Of a stretch of DNA of 64,000 nt, positions 25,553 to 35,453 are shown piece after piece. Numbering within the stretch: the stretch's first letter is position 1; every line of letters starts with the position of its first letter. The translations under genes and the position numbers were made by a program. The notes under the pieces were generated by a model. It saw only the letters and a list, made by a program, of their open reading frames with translations. It was not told the origin of the DNA and did not search any database. Origin of the DNA: CAVVAL01 sp963740215 (GTDB taxonomy: Bacteria; Actinomycetota; Actinomycetes; Mycobacteriales; Cryptosporangiaceae); contig CAVUDJ010000012.1 of assembly GCA_963740215.1 (NCBI GenBank), forward strand, positions 124,001 to 188,000. Direction: 5' to 3'.

Positions 25553-26632
25553 ATGCAGATCCGCGCGGCCGTCCTGTCAGCCGCCCATGCGCCGCTCACC
25601 GTCGAGACCGTCGAACTCGACGCGCCAGGGCCCGGCGAGGTGCTGGTCCGCTACCGGGCGAGCGGTGTCTGCCACTCCGATCTGCACGTCGTGGACGGTG
25701 ACTGGGCGCGTCCGATGCCGGCGGTGGCCGGTCACGAGGGCGCCGGGATCGTCGAAGCCGTCGGCGCCGGCGTCACCCACGTCAAGCCCGGCGACCACAC
25801 CGTCCTGACCTGGCTCTATCCGTGCGCCACGTGCCCGCTGTGCCTGCGCGGCAAGAGCTGGCTGTGTCAGGGAACGACCGCCGGGCGGCATGTCCTGGCC
25901 GACGGCACCACGCGGGTGCGCCGTGCCGACGGCACACCGCTCTACCAGTACCTCGCCATCGGCACGCTCGCCGAAGCTGCGGTGGTTCCGGCTGCGGCGT
26001 GCGTCCCGGTGCCTGCTGGCCTGCCCTTCGACGTTGCTGCGCTGATCGGCTGCGGCGTCGCCACCGGTATCGGCGCGGTCGTCAACACCGCGCGTGTGAC
26101 GCCCGGTACGGCGGTCGCCGTGGTCGGCTGCGGCGGCGTCGGTCTGTCCACAGTGATGGGCGCCCTGTTGGCCGGTGCGGATCCGATCGTCGCCGTCGAC
26201 CTGTCGCCCGCCAGCCTCGCGCTCGCGGCCGAGGTCGGCGCCACGCACACCGTCCTCGCCGAACCGGGGTGGGAGAAGAGCCTCACGGGGATCGAGTACG
26301 GCTTCGACTGCATCGGATCGGCCGATGTCGTGCGAGCGCTGACGAACACGCTGCTCCCCGGCGGCTCGGTCGTCCTCGTCGGCATGACCGCCCAGGGCGT
26401 AGACGTGCATGCCGACGGCTACGAGTTCCCGAACAGCGGTTTCTCGCTCATCGGATCGGCGTACGGATCGTGTGTCGCGGCCGTCGACTTCCCGCGCATC
26501 GCCCGTCTGCACCTCGCCGGCCGGCTGCCGCTCGACAAGCTCGTGACCCGCCGTATCGGGCTGGACCAGGTGAACGACGCGCTCGACTCGATGCGGCGCC
26601 GCGAAGGCGGCCGGTCTGTCGTGATGCTCTAG
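25553..26632 (+). CDS. Zinc-dependent medium-chain alcohol dehydrogenase
   Basis: 359 residues. Catalytic zinc ligands are in SGVCHSDLHV and AGHEGAGIV, the structural-zinc cysteines in YPCATCPLCLRGKSWLC, and the Rossmann motif is VVGCGGVGLSTVMG. This places it in the MDR class III-like group, which includes primary-alcohol and S-hydroxymethyl-thiol dehydrogenases. The exact substrate cannot be read. Monocistronic, with a leaderless start. Confidence 0.85.
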   Translation: MQIRAAVLSAAHAPLTVETVELDAPGPGEVLVRYRASGVCHSDLHVVDGDWARPMPAVAGHEGAGIVEAVGAGVTHVKPGDHTVLTWLYPCATCPLCLRGKSWLCQGTTAGRHVLADGTTRVRRADGTPLYQYLAIGTLAEAAVVPAAACVPVPAGLPFDVAALIGCGVATGIGAVVNTARVTPGTAVAVVGCGGVGLSTVMGALLAGADPIVAVDLSPASLALAAEVGATHTVLAEPGWEKSLTGIEYGFDCIGSADVVRALTNTLLPGGSVVLVGMTAQGVDVHADGYEFPNSGFSLIGSAYGSCVAAVDFPRIARLHLAGRLPLDKLVTRRIGLDQVNDALDSMRRREGGRSVVML

Positions 26633-26640
26633 AACGCGTC

Positions 26641-28036
26641 CTAGAGGTACATGCCGGTGCGTTCGGCGTCCCTGTCCTCGGCGGCGGTCTCGCGGCGCTC
26701 CGGCAGCGTGTCGCCGAAGAAGACGTGCCCGCCGAAGTCGCCCTGGAGCTTGTCGTCGAGCTGGTCGGCGAGGCCGGTCATGACCTGGATCGCCAATGTC
26801 AGGTGCGACGGCTGGAAGTCACGGCCGAACACGGCCATCGACGCCCACACGGTGTCGTCCGTGAGGTAGAGCCGCCCGACGGGGATGCTCCTGGTCAGCA
26901 CCGACAGCCGCTCGTACAGCCGCTCGGTGGCCCGGACCTTCGTGAGGATCGGGGAGTACACGTCCACCAGGGGCGGGTCGTCGAGCACCTTCACGAACAC
27001 CATCGCGGACCCGCTGCGGATGCTGATCTCGCCGTCCTCGTCGACCGGCAGCTCGGCCGGCGCCGTCTTCATGACCTCGGCGACGACAGCGCGGACGCGA
27101 TCGCCCAGCGGCGCGTCGGGCGCGACGGTGCGGTTGCCGCTGGTACCCGGCGGCTCGTGGCGTGCGGCACCGAGCTGCGGCAACGGGACGTCGCCCTCCA
27201 GCGCGTGCGCGGTGTACGTCAGGAACGCCGGGTGCGGGGCCCCGTACACCTCGCGCAGCGTGCGTACGGCGATCGCGGCGAGGCGGTCCACCTCCGATCC
27301 CGGCACGCGCAGCCCGAAGTTGCCCTCGGTGCCGTCCACGACGCCGGGCGGCGACCAGCCGAGCGCCACCAGGTCGGCGATGGCGCTGCGGTCGAGCCGG
27401 TGCCCAGCGGGCAGGTACGCGTTGCCGACCGCCTCGGCGTGCAGCTCACCGTCGTCGAGCAGGGCGAACTCGACGTAGTAGGTGGCGTCGCCGGTGCCGC
27501 CCGCGGTGGGGTCGAGGGTGAGCACGAGGTGCGCGTCGAGCGGCAGCGCCGGCAATGACTCGGCGAGCGCCTTGGCCAGGTCGGCCCAGGCGTTCTCGAC
27601 CTTGGTGCGCAGATCCTGACCGGTCGGGTCGGCGGGCAGCGGCACCGCCGGGCTGGGCGCGGCCACCGTGCGCGTGCGCTGGCTCCCCAGCGCCGACCTC
27701 CCGGAACCGGTCGAGCACGATCTGCCGCAACCGGGCGGTGTTCCGGCATGACCGCAGGTAGGCGAGTTGCGCGTCCTTGCCGCGCGGCTTCTTCTCGTGG
27801 TCGCCGAGACCGGCGGCGCGCAGGCCCGCGACCACGTCCGCGCGGGCGCTCTCGTCGGCGGCGAGCCAGTGATCGATCAGCACTGGCCACGCCGCCCGGA
27901 CGAAGTCGGTACCGGGAACGCCGCCGTACGTGCCGGCGAGCGCGGCCTCCGGCGAGGCGGCACCGTCCAGCGCCAGCTCACGCACCAGGTCACGTGCCAA
28001 CTCCGCCGGCACAAGCCCCCAGCTGAACCCCGCCAT
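26641..28036 (-). pseudogene. TY-Chap (YbjN-like) double-domain protein, apparent frameshift
   Basis: Two frames join into one protein of about 464 residues if one base near 27694 is skipped (DRFREV-G-ALGSQRTRTVAAP). The N-terminal 115 residues are an unassigned helical module (GFSWGLVPAELARDLV). The rest holds two alpha/beta modules resembling TY-Chap/YbjN peptide-binding chaperone domains (WADLAKALAESL...YYVEFALLDDGEL and VYSPILTKVRATERLYERLS...VWASMAVFGRDF). Overlapping genes are less likely because neither half makes a complete domain set. ATG 28036 follows AAGGGG. Function unknown. Confidence 0.65.
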
Positions 28037-28136
28037 CCGCAGCCCCTTCATCCTGTGATCCGCCCACCCTAGCCACCCGCCGCCGCAGCGCCAGGAGCTG
28101 TCGGGTACCCGATCGTGCAGGAGTTCCGGTCACTTA

Positions 28137-28193
28137 ACTGGCCAGTAACTAGCGGGGTTTCCTACGGCGCCGTAACCTACGGTTGCGTAGGAA
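28137..28193. promoter_or_regulatory. Two palindromic operators upstream of the acyl-ACP desaturase
   Basis: ACTGGCCAGT is a perfect palindrome at 28137-28146. A composite palindrome spans 28159-28193: TTCCTACG, 3 nt, CCGTA, 3 nt, TACGG, 3 nt, CGTAGGAA, all symmetric about one centre. The second ends 19 nt before GTG 28213. They resemble TetR-type sites of fatty-acid genes. Confidence 0.7.
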
Positions 28194-28212
28194 GCCATAC
28201 CGAGGAGATGCC

Positions 28213-29160
28213 GTGACGGTGACCGACGACGCCAAGATCCAGACCAACCTGCTGTACGAGCTGGAGCCAGTGGTCGCCGAGAACCTGGAACGCCACATCA
28301 AGCTGGCCAAGCCGTGGATGCCGCACGACTACGTGCCGTGGAGCCAGGGCCGCGACTTCGCGTTCCTCGGCGGCGAGGACTGGAGCCCCGAGGACTCCAA
28401 GCTGTCGCCGGTCGCCAAGCAGGCGATGATCGTCAACCTCCTCACCGAGGACAACCTCCCCTCGTACCACCGCGAGATCGCCACCCGCTTCGGCCGCGAC
28501 GGCGCCTGGGGCGAGTGGGTCGGCCGGTGGACCGCCGAAGAGGGGCGCCACGGCATCGCGCTGCGCGACTACCTCGTCGTCACGCGCGGCGTCGACCCCG
28601 TCGAGCTGGAAGAGCTGCGGATGCAGCACATGGCCGCGGGCTACGACTCCGGCGACAAGACGCCGCTGCAGGCCGTCGCGTACGTGTCGTTCCAGGAACT
28701 CGCCACCCGCGTCTCCCACCGCAACACCGGCAAGGCCACCGGCTGCCCGCTCGCCGACCAGCTCCTCTCCCGGATCGCCACCGACGAGAACCTGCACATG
28801 GTCTTCTACCGCAACCTCGTCAACGCGGCGTTCGAGATGGCGCCGGACGCGACGATGGAGGCCATCCGCGACGAGATCGTCAGGTTCGAGATGCCCGGCG
28901 CGAACATGCCGAACTACACGCGCAGCGCCGTCGCGATCGCCAAGGCCGGCATCTACGACCTGCGTCTTCACTACGACGATGTCGTCATGCCGATCCTGCG
29001 GTTCTGGAAGGTGTTCGAGCGGACCGACCTGGGGCCGCGCGGCGAGCAGGCGCGCGAGGAGCTGTCGCAGTTCCTCCAGGGCCTCGACGCGCAGGCCACG
29101 CGGTTCGTCGAGCAGCGCGACCGGCTCGCGGCGCGGAAGGCGGCGCGCGCAGGCGCGTGA
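28213..29160 (+). CDS. Acyl-ACP desaturase (soluble type 2 fatty-acid desaturase)
   Basis: 315 residues. The diiron ligands are in the two typical helices, TAEEGRHGIALRDYL (EExxH) and ATDENLHMVFYRN (DExxH), with a further Glu in LTEDNLPSYH. It introduces a double bond into acyl chains, adjusting membrane fluidity or feeding long-chain lipid synthesis. GTG 28213 is chosen by GAGGAG at 28202-28207. Regulation by a TetR-type repressor is suggested by the palindromes at 28137-28193. Confidence 0.9.
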   Translation: MTVTDDAKIQTNLLYELEPVVAENLERHIKLAKPWMPHDYVPWSQGRDFAFLGGEDWSPEDSKLSPVAKQAMIVNLLTEDNLPSYHREIATRFGRDGAWGEWVGRWTAEEGRHGIALRDYLVVTRGVDPVELEELRMQHMAAGYDSGDKTPLQAVAYVSFQELATRVSHRNTGKATGCPLADQLLSRIATDENLHMVFYRNLVNAAFEMAPDATMEAIRDEIVRFEMPGANMPNYTRSAVAIAKAGIYDLRLHYDDVVMPILRFWKVFERTDLGPRGEQAREELSQFLQGLDAQATRFVEQRDRLAARKAARAGA

Positions 29161-29196
29161 CGCGCGCGGTGACGCTGCGCAGGCGCCGCGGCGTGT

Positions 29197-29334
29197 GTGA
29201 TGCGGCGCGCCGGCGATCGCGCGTGACGCATCACGGGCCGCGAGGGGTGTGATGCGGCGGCGCGCGCAGCCGCGTGACGCCCCACCGCGGGCCGTGTGAT
29301 GCGGCGCGCCGAATGATTGCGCGTGGCGCATCAC
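29197..29334. repeat. Three tandem GTGATGCG/CGCATCAC hairpin units
   Basis: Units at 29197-29234, 29249-29285 and 29296-29334 each begin GTGATGCGGCG and end with a complementary CGCATCAC (CGCCCCAC in unit 2). The gap 29161-29464 holds these units and no gene. Confidence 0.8.
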
Positions 29335-29464
29335 AGGGCTCCCGCGCGTTGCCCGGACGGGCAGGAACCAGCGGCGGTGCCCACGCGGCTGGCGGTGATC
29401 GGTCACACTGTGGCTGCCCCGGCAGAAGCCCGGGTTTCCCCGTCAGACCAGGAGAAATACCGCA

Positions 29465-29929
29465 ATGCGTGTGCGATCCCTCGGTATCGGCGCGGTGGCG
29501 CTGGCCGCCCTGCTGGCCATCCCCGCGTGTGGCGGGAACAGCGACGAGGCCAAGGTCCGCCAGGCGGTGGCCGATTACCTGGACGAGGTCGGCGAGCAGG
29601 ACTACAAGGCCGCGTGCGGCTTCCTCCACAACGACGCGAAGACGAAGCTCGGCAGCGACTGCGCGGCGGGGCTGGAACAGAAGTACAGCAGCCTCTCCGT
29701 TGACGTCCGTGACGAGCTCGACGAGATCAACGTCGACGATGTGGTGATCAAGGGCACAACCGCCACGGTCGCGAACGACGAGATCGAGGTGAAGTCGACG
29801 TCGAAGACGCGGCGCAAGGGCAAGACCAAGTCGAAGACGAGCTACCACCAGGCGCCGGACGTCACCGGCGGCACCGGCTTCACGCTGAAGAAGGCCGGCA
29901 GCGACTGGCAGATCGCCTCAGGCGTGTAG
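29465..29929 (+). CDS. Secreted lipoprotein, DUF4878-like
   Basis: 154 residues. A lipoprotein signal peptide ends in lipobox IPAC (Cys 22). The mature part is a small alpha+beta domain (VRQAVADYLDEVGEQDYKAA, CGFLHNDAKTKLGSDC, then alternating beta strands) resembling the NTF2-like/DUF4878 lipoproteins of actinobacteria, with two further cysteines likely paired and a Lys/Ser-rich loop. ATG follows AGGAG. Function unknown. Confidence 0.7.
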   Translation: MRVRSLGIGAVALAALLAIPACGGNSDEAKVRQAVADYLDEVGEQDYKAACGFLHNDAKTKLGSDCAAGLEQKYSSLSVDVRDELDEINVDDVVIKGTTATVANDEIEVKSTSKTRRKGKTKSKTSYHQAPDVTGGTGFTLKKAGSDWQIASGV

Positions 29930-29947
29930 CCGGGCCCGCCTGGCTTG

Positions 29948-29990
29948 TTGTGAAGCGCCGCGCCGACTTGATCGGCGCGGCGCTTCACAA
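29948..29990. repeat. 19-bp perfect hairpin, GTGAAGCG/CGCTTCAC family
   Basis: Arms 29948-29966 and 29972-29990 are perfectly complementary around CTTGA. It resembles the 29197-29334 units. It may terminate the lipoprotein mRNA, though no T-run follows. Confidence 0.85.
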
Positions 29991-30010
29991 CGCAGGGAGC
30001 CGCGGAGGCA

Positions 30011-30016
30011 TACGCT
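30011..30016 (+). promoter_or_regulatory. -10 box of the FdhF/YdeP gene (leaderless)
   Basis: TACGCT ends 6 nt before ATG 30023, with no ribosome site. Confidence 0.55.
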
Positions 30017-30022
30017 CGGAGC

Positions 30023-32285
30023 ATGGCCAGCAAGCCGCCACCCGAGGACGCCGAACTGCGCGTCAGCCCGCCGAAGACCAGCGCGGCCGGGATGCCCGGC
30101 GTCGTGCACGGGCTCACCACGAGCGTGACCCAGATGGGGATCAAGCGCACGGCGCTGACCCTGATGCGCGTCAACCAGAAGGACGGCTTCGACTGCCCCG
30201 GCTGCGCCTGGCCCGAACCAGGCAAGCGGCACACCGCCGAGTTCTGCGAGAACGGCGCGAAGGCAGTGGCCGAGGAGGCGACGCTGCGGCGGGTCACGAG
30301 CGAGTTCTTCGCCGAGCATCCGGTGAGCGAGCTGGCCGGCCGCACCGACTACTGGCTCGGCCAGCAGGGGCGGCTCACCGAACCGATGGTGAAGCGCCCC
30401 GGGTCGGACCACTACGAGCCGATCAGCTGGGACGACGCGTTCGCGCTCTGCGCCGCCGTCCTCAAGCGCACCGACCCGGACGAGGCGATCTTCTACACGT
30501 CCGGGCGTACCAGCAACGAGGCGGCGTTCCTGTACCAGCTGTTCGTCCGCGCGTACGGCACGAACAACCTGCCCGACTGCTCGAACATGTGCCACGAGTC
30601 GTCCGGCGTCGCGCTCACGCAGACCATCGGCATCGGCAAGGGCAGCGTCACGCTCGACGACATCCACACCGCCGACCTGATCGTCGTCGTCGGCCAGAAC
30701 CCGGGCACGAACCACCCACGCATGCTCACCGCGCTGGAGAACGCCAAGCGCAACGGCGCCCGGATCGTCGCCGTGAACCCGCTGCCCGAGGCGGGCCTGA
30801 TGCGGTTCAAGAACCCGCAGCGACCGTCCGGGCTGCTCGGACGCGGCACCGCGCTCGCCGACGAGTACCTGCAGATCCGCGTCAACGGCGACCTCGCCCT
30901 GTTCCAGGCGTTCGGGCGGCTCCTGCTGGACGCCGACGCCGTCGATCGGGCGTTCGTCGCCGAGTACACCCACGGCTTCGACGACTACGCCGCTCACCTG
31001 CGGGACCTCGACTGGGCCACCGTCGACGCCGCCACCGGCCTCCCGCGCGACCAGATCGAGCGGGTCGCGTCGCTGCTCGCGCGGCTCCGAGCGCACGATC
31101 GTCTGCTGGGCGATGGGGCTGACCCAGCACCGGAACGCCGTGGCCACGATCCGCGAGATCGTCAACGTGCTGCTGCTGCGCGGCAACATCGGGCGGCCGG
31201 GCGCGGGCGTGTGCCCGGTGCGCGGGCACAGCAACGTCCAGGGCGACCGCACCATGGGCATCTACGAGAAGCCGACGGCGGCGTTCCTCGACGCGCTCGG
31301 CACCGAGTTCGGGTTCGCGCCGCCCCGCGAGTACGGGTACGACGTCGTCGACGCGATCCGCGCGATGCGCGACGGCAAGGCGCGGTTCTTCATGGCGCTG
31401 GGCGGCAACTTCGTCTCGGCGACGCCCGACACCGAGGTCACCGACGAGGCGCTGCGCCGCTGCGCGCTGACCGTCCAGGTGTCGACCAAGCTCAACCGGT
31501 CGCACACGGTATGCGGTGAGACCGCGCTGATCCTGCCGACCCTCGGCCGCACCGAGCGGGACGTGCAGGCCGGCGGCGAGCAGGTCGTCACGGTCGAGGA
31601 CTCGATGTCGAACGTCCACGCGTCGCGCGGCCGGCTCGACCCGGCGTCACCGGACCTGATCAGCGAGGTGGCGATCGTCAGCCGGCTCGCCCGCGCGGTG
31701 CTCGGCGACCGGCACGGCATCGACTGGGCCGGCTTCGAGGGCGACTACCGCATCGTGCGCGACCACATCTCACGGGTCGTCCCCGGCTTCGAGCGGTACG
31801 AGGAGAAGATCGCCTCTGGTTTCACGCTGCCGCACCCGCCGCGGGACTCGCGTCGCTTCCCGACGTCGACCGGCAAGGCGAACTTCACCGTCAACGCGCT
31901 CGACGTGCTGGCGGTCCCTCCCGGCCGGCTGCTGCTGCAGACGGTGCGCAGCCACGACCAGTACAACACCACGATCTACGGCCTCGACGACCGTTACCGC
32001 GGCATCACCGGCGGCCGGCGCGTCGTGTTCGTGTCGCCGGCCGACCTGGCCGTGCTGGGCATCGAGGACGGCGCCACGGTCGACCTCGTCAGCGAGTGGA
32101 AGGACGGCGTCGAGCGCCGCGCCGAGCGGTTCCGGGTGGTGTCGTACCCGACGGCGCGCGGGTGCGCCGCCGCGTACTTCCCCGAGGCGAACGCACTGGT
32201 ACCGCTCGACTCCACCGCGGACGGGTCGAACACGCCGACGTCCAAGTCCGTGATCATCCGGCTAGTTTGGTGGTCACAGCACTAG
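30023..32285 (+). pseudogene. FdhF/YdeP-family molybdopterin oxidoreductase, apparent frameshift
   Basis: The N-terminal CPGCAWPEP and FCENGAKAV are signatures of the YdeP/FdhF branch of the DMSO-reductase superfamily, followed by the Cys in DCSNMCHESSG, the likely Mo ligand. The downstream part (MGLTQHRNAVATIREIVN, PGAGVCPVRGHSNVQGDR) and a C-terminal molydopterin dinucleotide-binding domain (QYNTTIYGLDDRYRG) are in the next frame. Skipping one C at 31085 gives a continuous LLARSERTIVCWAMG, so a single-base insertion is inferred; the restored protein is about 753 residues. Substrate is unknown: formate oxidation is uncertain for YdeP-type proteins. The nearby mobA and fdhD fit its cofactor needs. 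Confidence 0.78.
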
Positions 32286-32289
32286 AGGT

Positions 32290-34380
32290 TCAGGGCGTAC
32301 CGGAGAACCGCGCGAACCCGGGCTGAGCCTTCCCGCCGACCTTGGCGAAGTCACCGCCCATCAGCACGCCCGTCGCCGTGACCTCGAACGACCAGACGCC
32401 GAAGATCCCGTCCGGCACGGGGTCCCACGCGGTCGGCACGCCGGTGGCGACGAGGAACGACGCGGCGTGGGGCCGGTTCAGCTTCGCCTCGGGCAACGTC
32501 GTGAAGTGTCCGCCGATGTACACCTCGGTGGCCGACGCCGCGATGCCCTGCACGTCACCACCGGTCCGGACGGTGTAGAGCGGCGCGTTGCCGCCTGCCG
32601 GGTCGTAGGCGTACGTCCGGTTCGACGTGGTGCAGAAGAACACGCGCGAGCCGTCCGGCGTGATGGCCGCCGCGAGGACGACTCCACCAGACGTCGGTGC
32701 GAAGGCCGTCGCCGCACCTGTGGTGGCGACCAGTTCAGCCGCGCCTGGCCGCGAGACTCCAGCGATCGTGTTGTACTCGCCCGTCGCGTATACCTTCGTG
32801 CCGTCGGGCGAGACCAGCAGCGCCCGGACCGTGCCGTTCGGCTGCGGCAGGAACGCCGTGTCGATGGCGCCGTTCGCCGCGTTCAGCGCGACCAGCCGCC
32901 CGGTGTCGATGCCGCCCGCCCTTGTGAACACGCCGCCGACGTAGAGCCTGGAGCCGCTGACCTCGATGGCGCGGACGTTGCCGTTGACGCCTGTCGGCCA
33001 GGAAGTCCGCGAGAGCACAGCGCCGGTCGTGGCGTTCACCGCGGCGAGCTTGCTGCGGGCGGCGGTGCCGAGGTTGAGGAACTTGCCGCCGAGGAAGACG
33101 ATCGCGCCGTCAGCGGAGGTGTCGATCGCGTAGACGAGGTCGTCGGGGTTCGGGTTCCATGCCGGATCTACTTCGCCATTCGCCAGCAGTGCGGCGGCGT
33201 TGCGCCGTGGCAGGCCGTTGAGCATGTCGAACAGGCCACCGACGAGCAGCTGGGACCCGGACGCGACGACTGTCGTCACGGCGGCTTCGGTGGACGGGTG
33301 CCAGCTGGTTGCCGTCCCAGTGGCCGTGCCGACCGCTCCGGTCCGGTTCCGGGACTGGCCCGCGAGCGTCGTGTAGTCACCGCCGGTGTAGAGGGTGGCC
33401 GCGTCGGCCGAGAGCTGGACGCTGTTCACTGTGCCGTTCGCGCCCGGATTCCACGCCGTGACCGCACCATCCGTGATCGCAGCGAGCCGGCTCCGCGGCT
33501 GGCCGGCGACCGTCGTGAACGCGCCGCCCAGGTATGCGGTGCCGCCGGAGACGGCCAGTGCACGGACCGCGCCGTCGGTGGGCACGGACCACGCCGCGAC
33601 CGAGCCGCTGGCCGCGTCGACCGCCGTGGCGGCCGTGTCTGCACCGACGTACACCGAATCGCCGCTGGTGGCGAGGGCGGTGACGGCGCCGCTGACCGCT
33701 GATCCCCAGGAGAGGTTCGCACCTGTGCCGGCGCTGTACGCGTTGACCCCGGACGATCCGCCCGCGTAGACCGTGGCACCGTCCGCGCTAACCGCAAGCG
33801 CCGAGACCGCGCTGCTCGACCCCGGGTTCCACGGCAGGACCGCACCGGTGTCCGAGGTGACCGCCGCCAGGTTGTTCCGCGCCTGCCCGCCGACATTGGA
33901 GAAGCTGCCGCCGAGGTAGACCACCGTTCCCCGCACCGCCACCGCCGTCACCACACCGTTGACCGACGGGTTCCACGCCGCGACCCCGCCGACCGAGGTG
34001 ACCCGCGCGGCATTGTTCCTGGTCTTACCGCCGGCGAAGACGAACTGCCCACCGACGTACCAGCCGCCGACAGCGTCTGCCGCCGCGGCGTGCACCGGTC
34101 CGTTGACCCTCGGCACGCTGGTTCGCACGCCGCTTGTTGCGTTCACCGGGACGCCCGACCCTGTGCGCGGCCCCGCCCAGGTGAACTGCCCGCCGAGGAA
34201 CGTACGGCCACCGATGTGGACGGTGTCGTAGACAGTGCCGTTCGCCCCGGCCGTGAAATCGGCGGCCTGGTTCGGACTGGCTGCCGCGGATCCCGGCGTC
34301 AGCACTATCGCGGCACTGCTCAACAGCAGCGCCGCCACGATCGGGATTCTCACAGCTGGCCGGGAAGCCTTCGGCATCAT
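32290..34380 (-). CDS. Secreted beta-propeller repeat protein
   Basis: 696 residues. A signal peptide (IPIVAALLLSSAAIV...AAA) is followed by about 12-14 repeats of 45-50 residues with the core VYLGGSF..VGGQ.R..LAAV...TGA...WNP, a beta-propeller pattern. No anchor follows, so it is probably extracellular. Enzymatic residues are not obvious; binding or adhesion is plausible. The start ATG is preceded by TAGGCC six bases upstream, so it may be leaderless. It ends 4 nt from the convergent FdhF gene. Confidence 0.75.
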   Translation of the reverse strand: MMPKASRPAVRIPIVAALLLSSAAIVLTPGSAAASPNQAADFTAGANGTVYDTVHIGGRTFLGGQFTWAGPRTGSGVPVNATSGVRTSVPRVNGPVHAAAADAVGGWYVGGQFVFAGGKTRNNAARVTSVGGVAAWNPSVNGVVTAVAVRGTVVYLGGSFSNVGGQARNNLAAVTSDTGAVLPWNPGSSSAVSALAVSADGATVYAGGSSGVNAYSAGTGANLSWGSAVSGAVTALATSGDSVYVGADTAATAVDAASGSVAAWSVPTDGAVRALAVSGGTAYLGGAFTTVAGQPRSRLAAITDGAVTAWNPGANGTVNSVQLSADAATLYTGGDYTTLAGQSRNRTGAVGTATGTATSWHPSTEAAVTTVVASGSQLLVGGLFDMLNGLPRRNAAALLANGEVDPAWNPNPDDLVYAIDTSADGAIVFLGGKFLNLGTAARSKLAAVNATTGAVLSRTSWPTGVNGNVRAIEVSGSRLYVGGVFTRAGGIDTGRLVALNAANGAIDTAFLPQPNGTVRALLVSPDGTKVYATGEYNTIAGVSRPGAAELVATTGAATAFAPTSGGVVLAAAITPDGSRVFFCTTSNRTYAYDPAGGNAPLYTVRTGGDVQGIAASATEVYIGGHFTTLPEAKLNRPHAASFLVATGVPTAWDPVPDGIFGVWSFEVTATGVLMGGDFAKVGGKAQPGFARFSGTP

Positions 34381-34592
34381 CAGTGTGGCCTAACTCGCTA
34401 AGCGGATACGCGACTGGGCGGCCACCCGTGAGTCTGCGACGCGCCCCCACGCCGCAGAACTGCCCCCGGACGGACCCTACTTAGCGCCGTCGTTCCTGGT
34501 CAGCGGCCATGCGGACACCCCGCCGATCCGACGTTCGGCCAGATCTGGCCACGCCACGTATCACCGACGCTTCAGCCTGCTCGTGGCTGCGG

Positions 34593-34834
34593 CTAAGAAC
34601 CGTTCTTGTCGGGATCCCAGCCTTCGGCGAGTTCGCGGATCTTCGCCGCCACGTCGTCCGGATCGGCACCACCCGCCACCGCCAGGCCCATCAGGTACGC
34701 CGTGAGCGGCGCGGCCGGGCGAGCCACCGCATGCGCGACGTCGCGGGCCACGCCCAGGATCAGGTCCCGGTCCACGCGTGCGCGATGTCAAGGTCGAGCG
34801 CCACCGCCGCAGTCCAGTCGTCAAGCTCACTCAT
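34593..34834 (-). pseudogene. DUF6457-family protein, apparent frameshift
   Basis: The 80-residue product would start MSELDDWTAAVALDLDI at ATG 34834, overlapping the mobA stop, and continue as VDRDLILGVARDVAHAVA after a frame change near 34775 (one missing base or two extra). DUF6457 proteins sit beside mobA and fdhD in actinobacteria and are presumed accessory to molybdenum-cofactor use. As given, the first frame stops after 24 codons. Confidence 0.6.
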
Positions 34835-35430
34835 GAGCGCGTGCCCGCCTCTTCGCCTCGTCCAGGTCCTGTGGATCGTCGCAGTCGAACCAGGGCGCAG
34901 GCGTCTGCGACCCGCCGCCGACCCGTGTGATGTCCAGCTCGGCGACCAGACGACGCATCGCGCCGCCCGCCGGATCGCCGAACTCGTCGAGCGCCTTGCG
35001 CAACGCCGTCACCCGCCACACACCCGCCAGGTACTGGTCGCGGCCGCGATCATCGACCAGGACGGCGCCGTCGCCGGTACAAGCATCAAGCAGTCGGGCG
35101 ACGACGTCCGCACGTGAGAAACGGCAGGTCGGCGGCCAGGACGGCAACCATTGGCGGCGGGTCGGCAACCGTTGACGGCCCGTCCAGCGCAGCGAGGCCA
35201 GCCGCGAGCGCTGCGACGGGACCACCACCGGGCGGATCCTCGCGCGTCAACACCGTGCCCGGAGGCACACGCTGCGGCGGACCGACCACCACCACAGGGT
35301 CGGCACCGCGGACCGCGTCGAGCACGCGGTCGAGCAGGGTCCGGTCGCCGATGCGCAGGCCAGGCTTGTGGACGCCGCCGAGGCGGGTGCCACGGCCGCC
35401 GGCCAGCACGATCGCCGCGTACGTCTCCAC
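34827..35430 (-). pseudogene. mobA: MobA, molybdenum cofactor guanylyltransferase, apparent frameshift
   Basis: About 200 residues. The nucleotidyltransferase signature IVLAGGRGTRLGGVHKPGL is at the N-terminus with LAADLPFLT as the metal-binding region. There the frame changes: skipping one base near 35112 gives LPFLT-ADVVARLLDACTGDG and a normal C-terminus (YLAGVWRVTALRKAL). MobA links GMP to molybdopterin for bis-MGD enzymes such as the FdhF-like protein 3 kb away. GTG 35430 is 23 bp from the divergent fdhD and appears leaderless. Confidence 0.78.
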
Positions 35431-35436
35431 GTGATC

Positions 35437-35446
35437 ACGGTAGCTT
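35437..35446. promoter_or_regulatory. Overlapping divergent -10 boxes of mobA and fdhD
   Basis: On the minus strand TACCGT (35437-35442) ends 6 nt before the mobA GTG; on the plus strand TAGCTT (35441-35446) ends 7 nt before the fdhD ATG. The boxes share two base pairs, so the two promoters should exclude each other. Confidence 0.6.
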
Positions 35447-35453
35447 TGGGGGC

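Noticed and set aside
27446..28036. Two separate overlapping genes in the TY-Chap region
   Set aside because: The overlap would exceed 200 bp and the 3' part of the first frame looks like shifted coding sequence; one skipped base gives a continuous protein.
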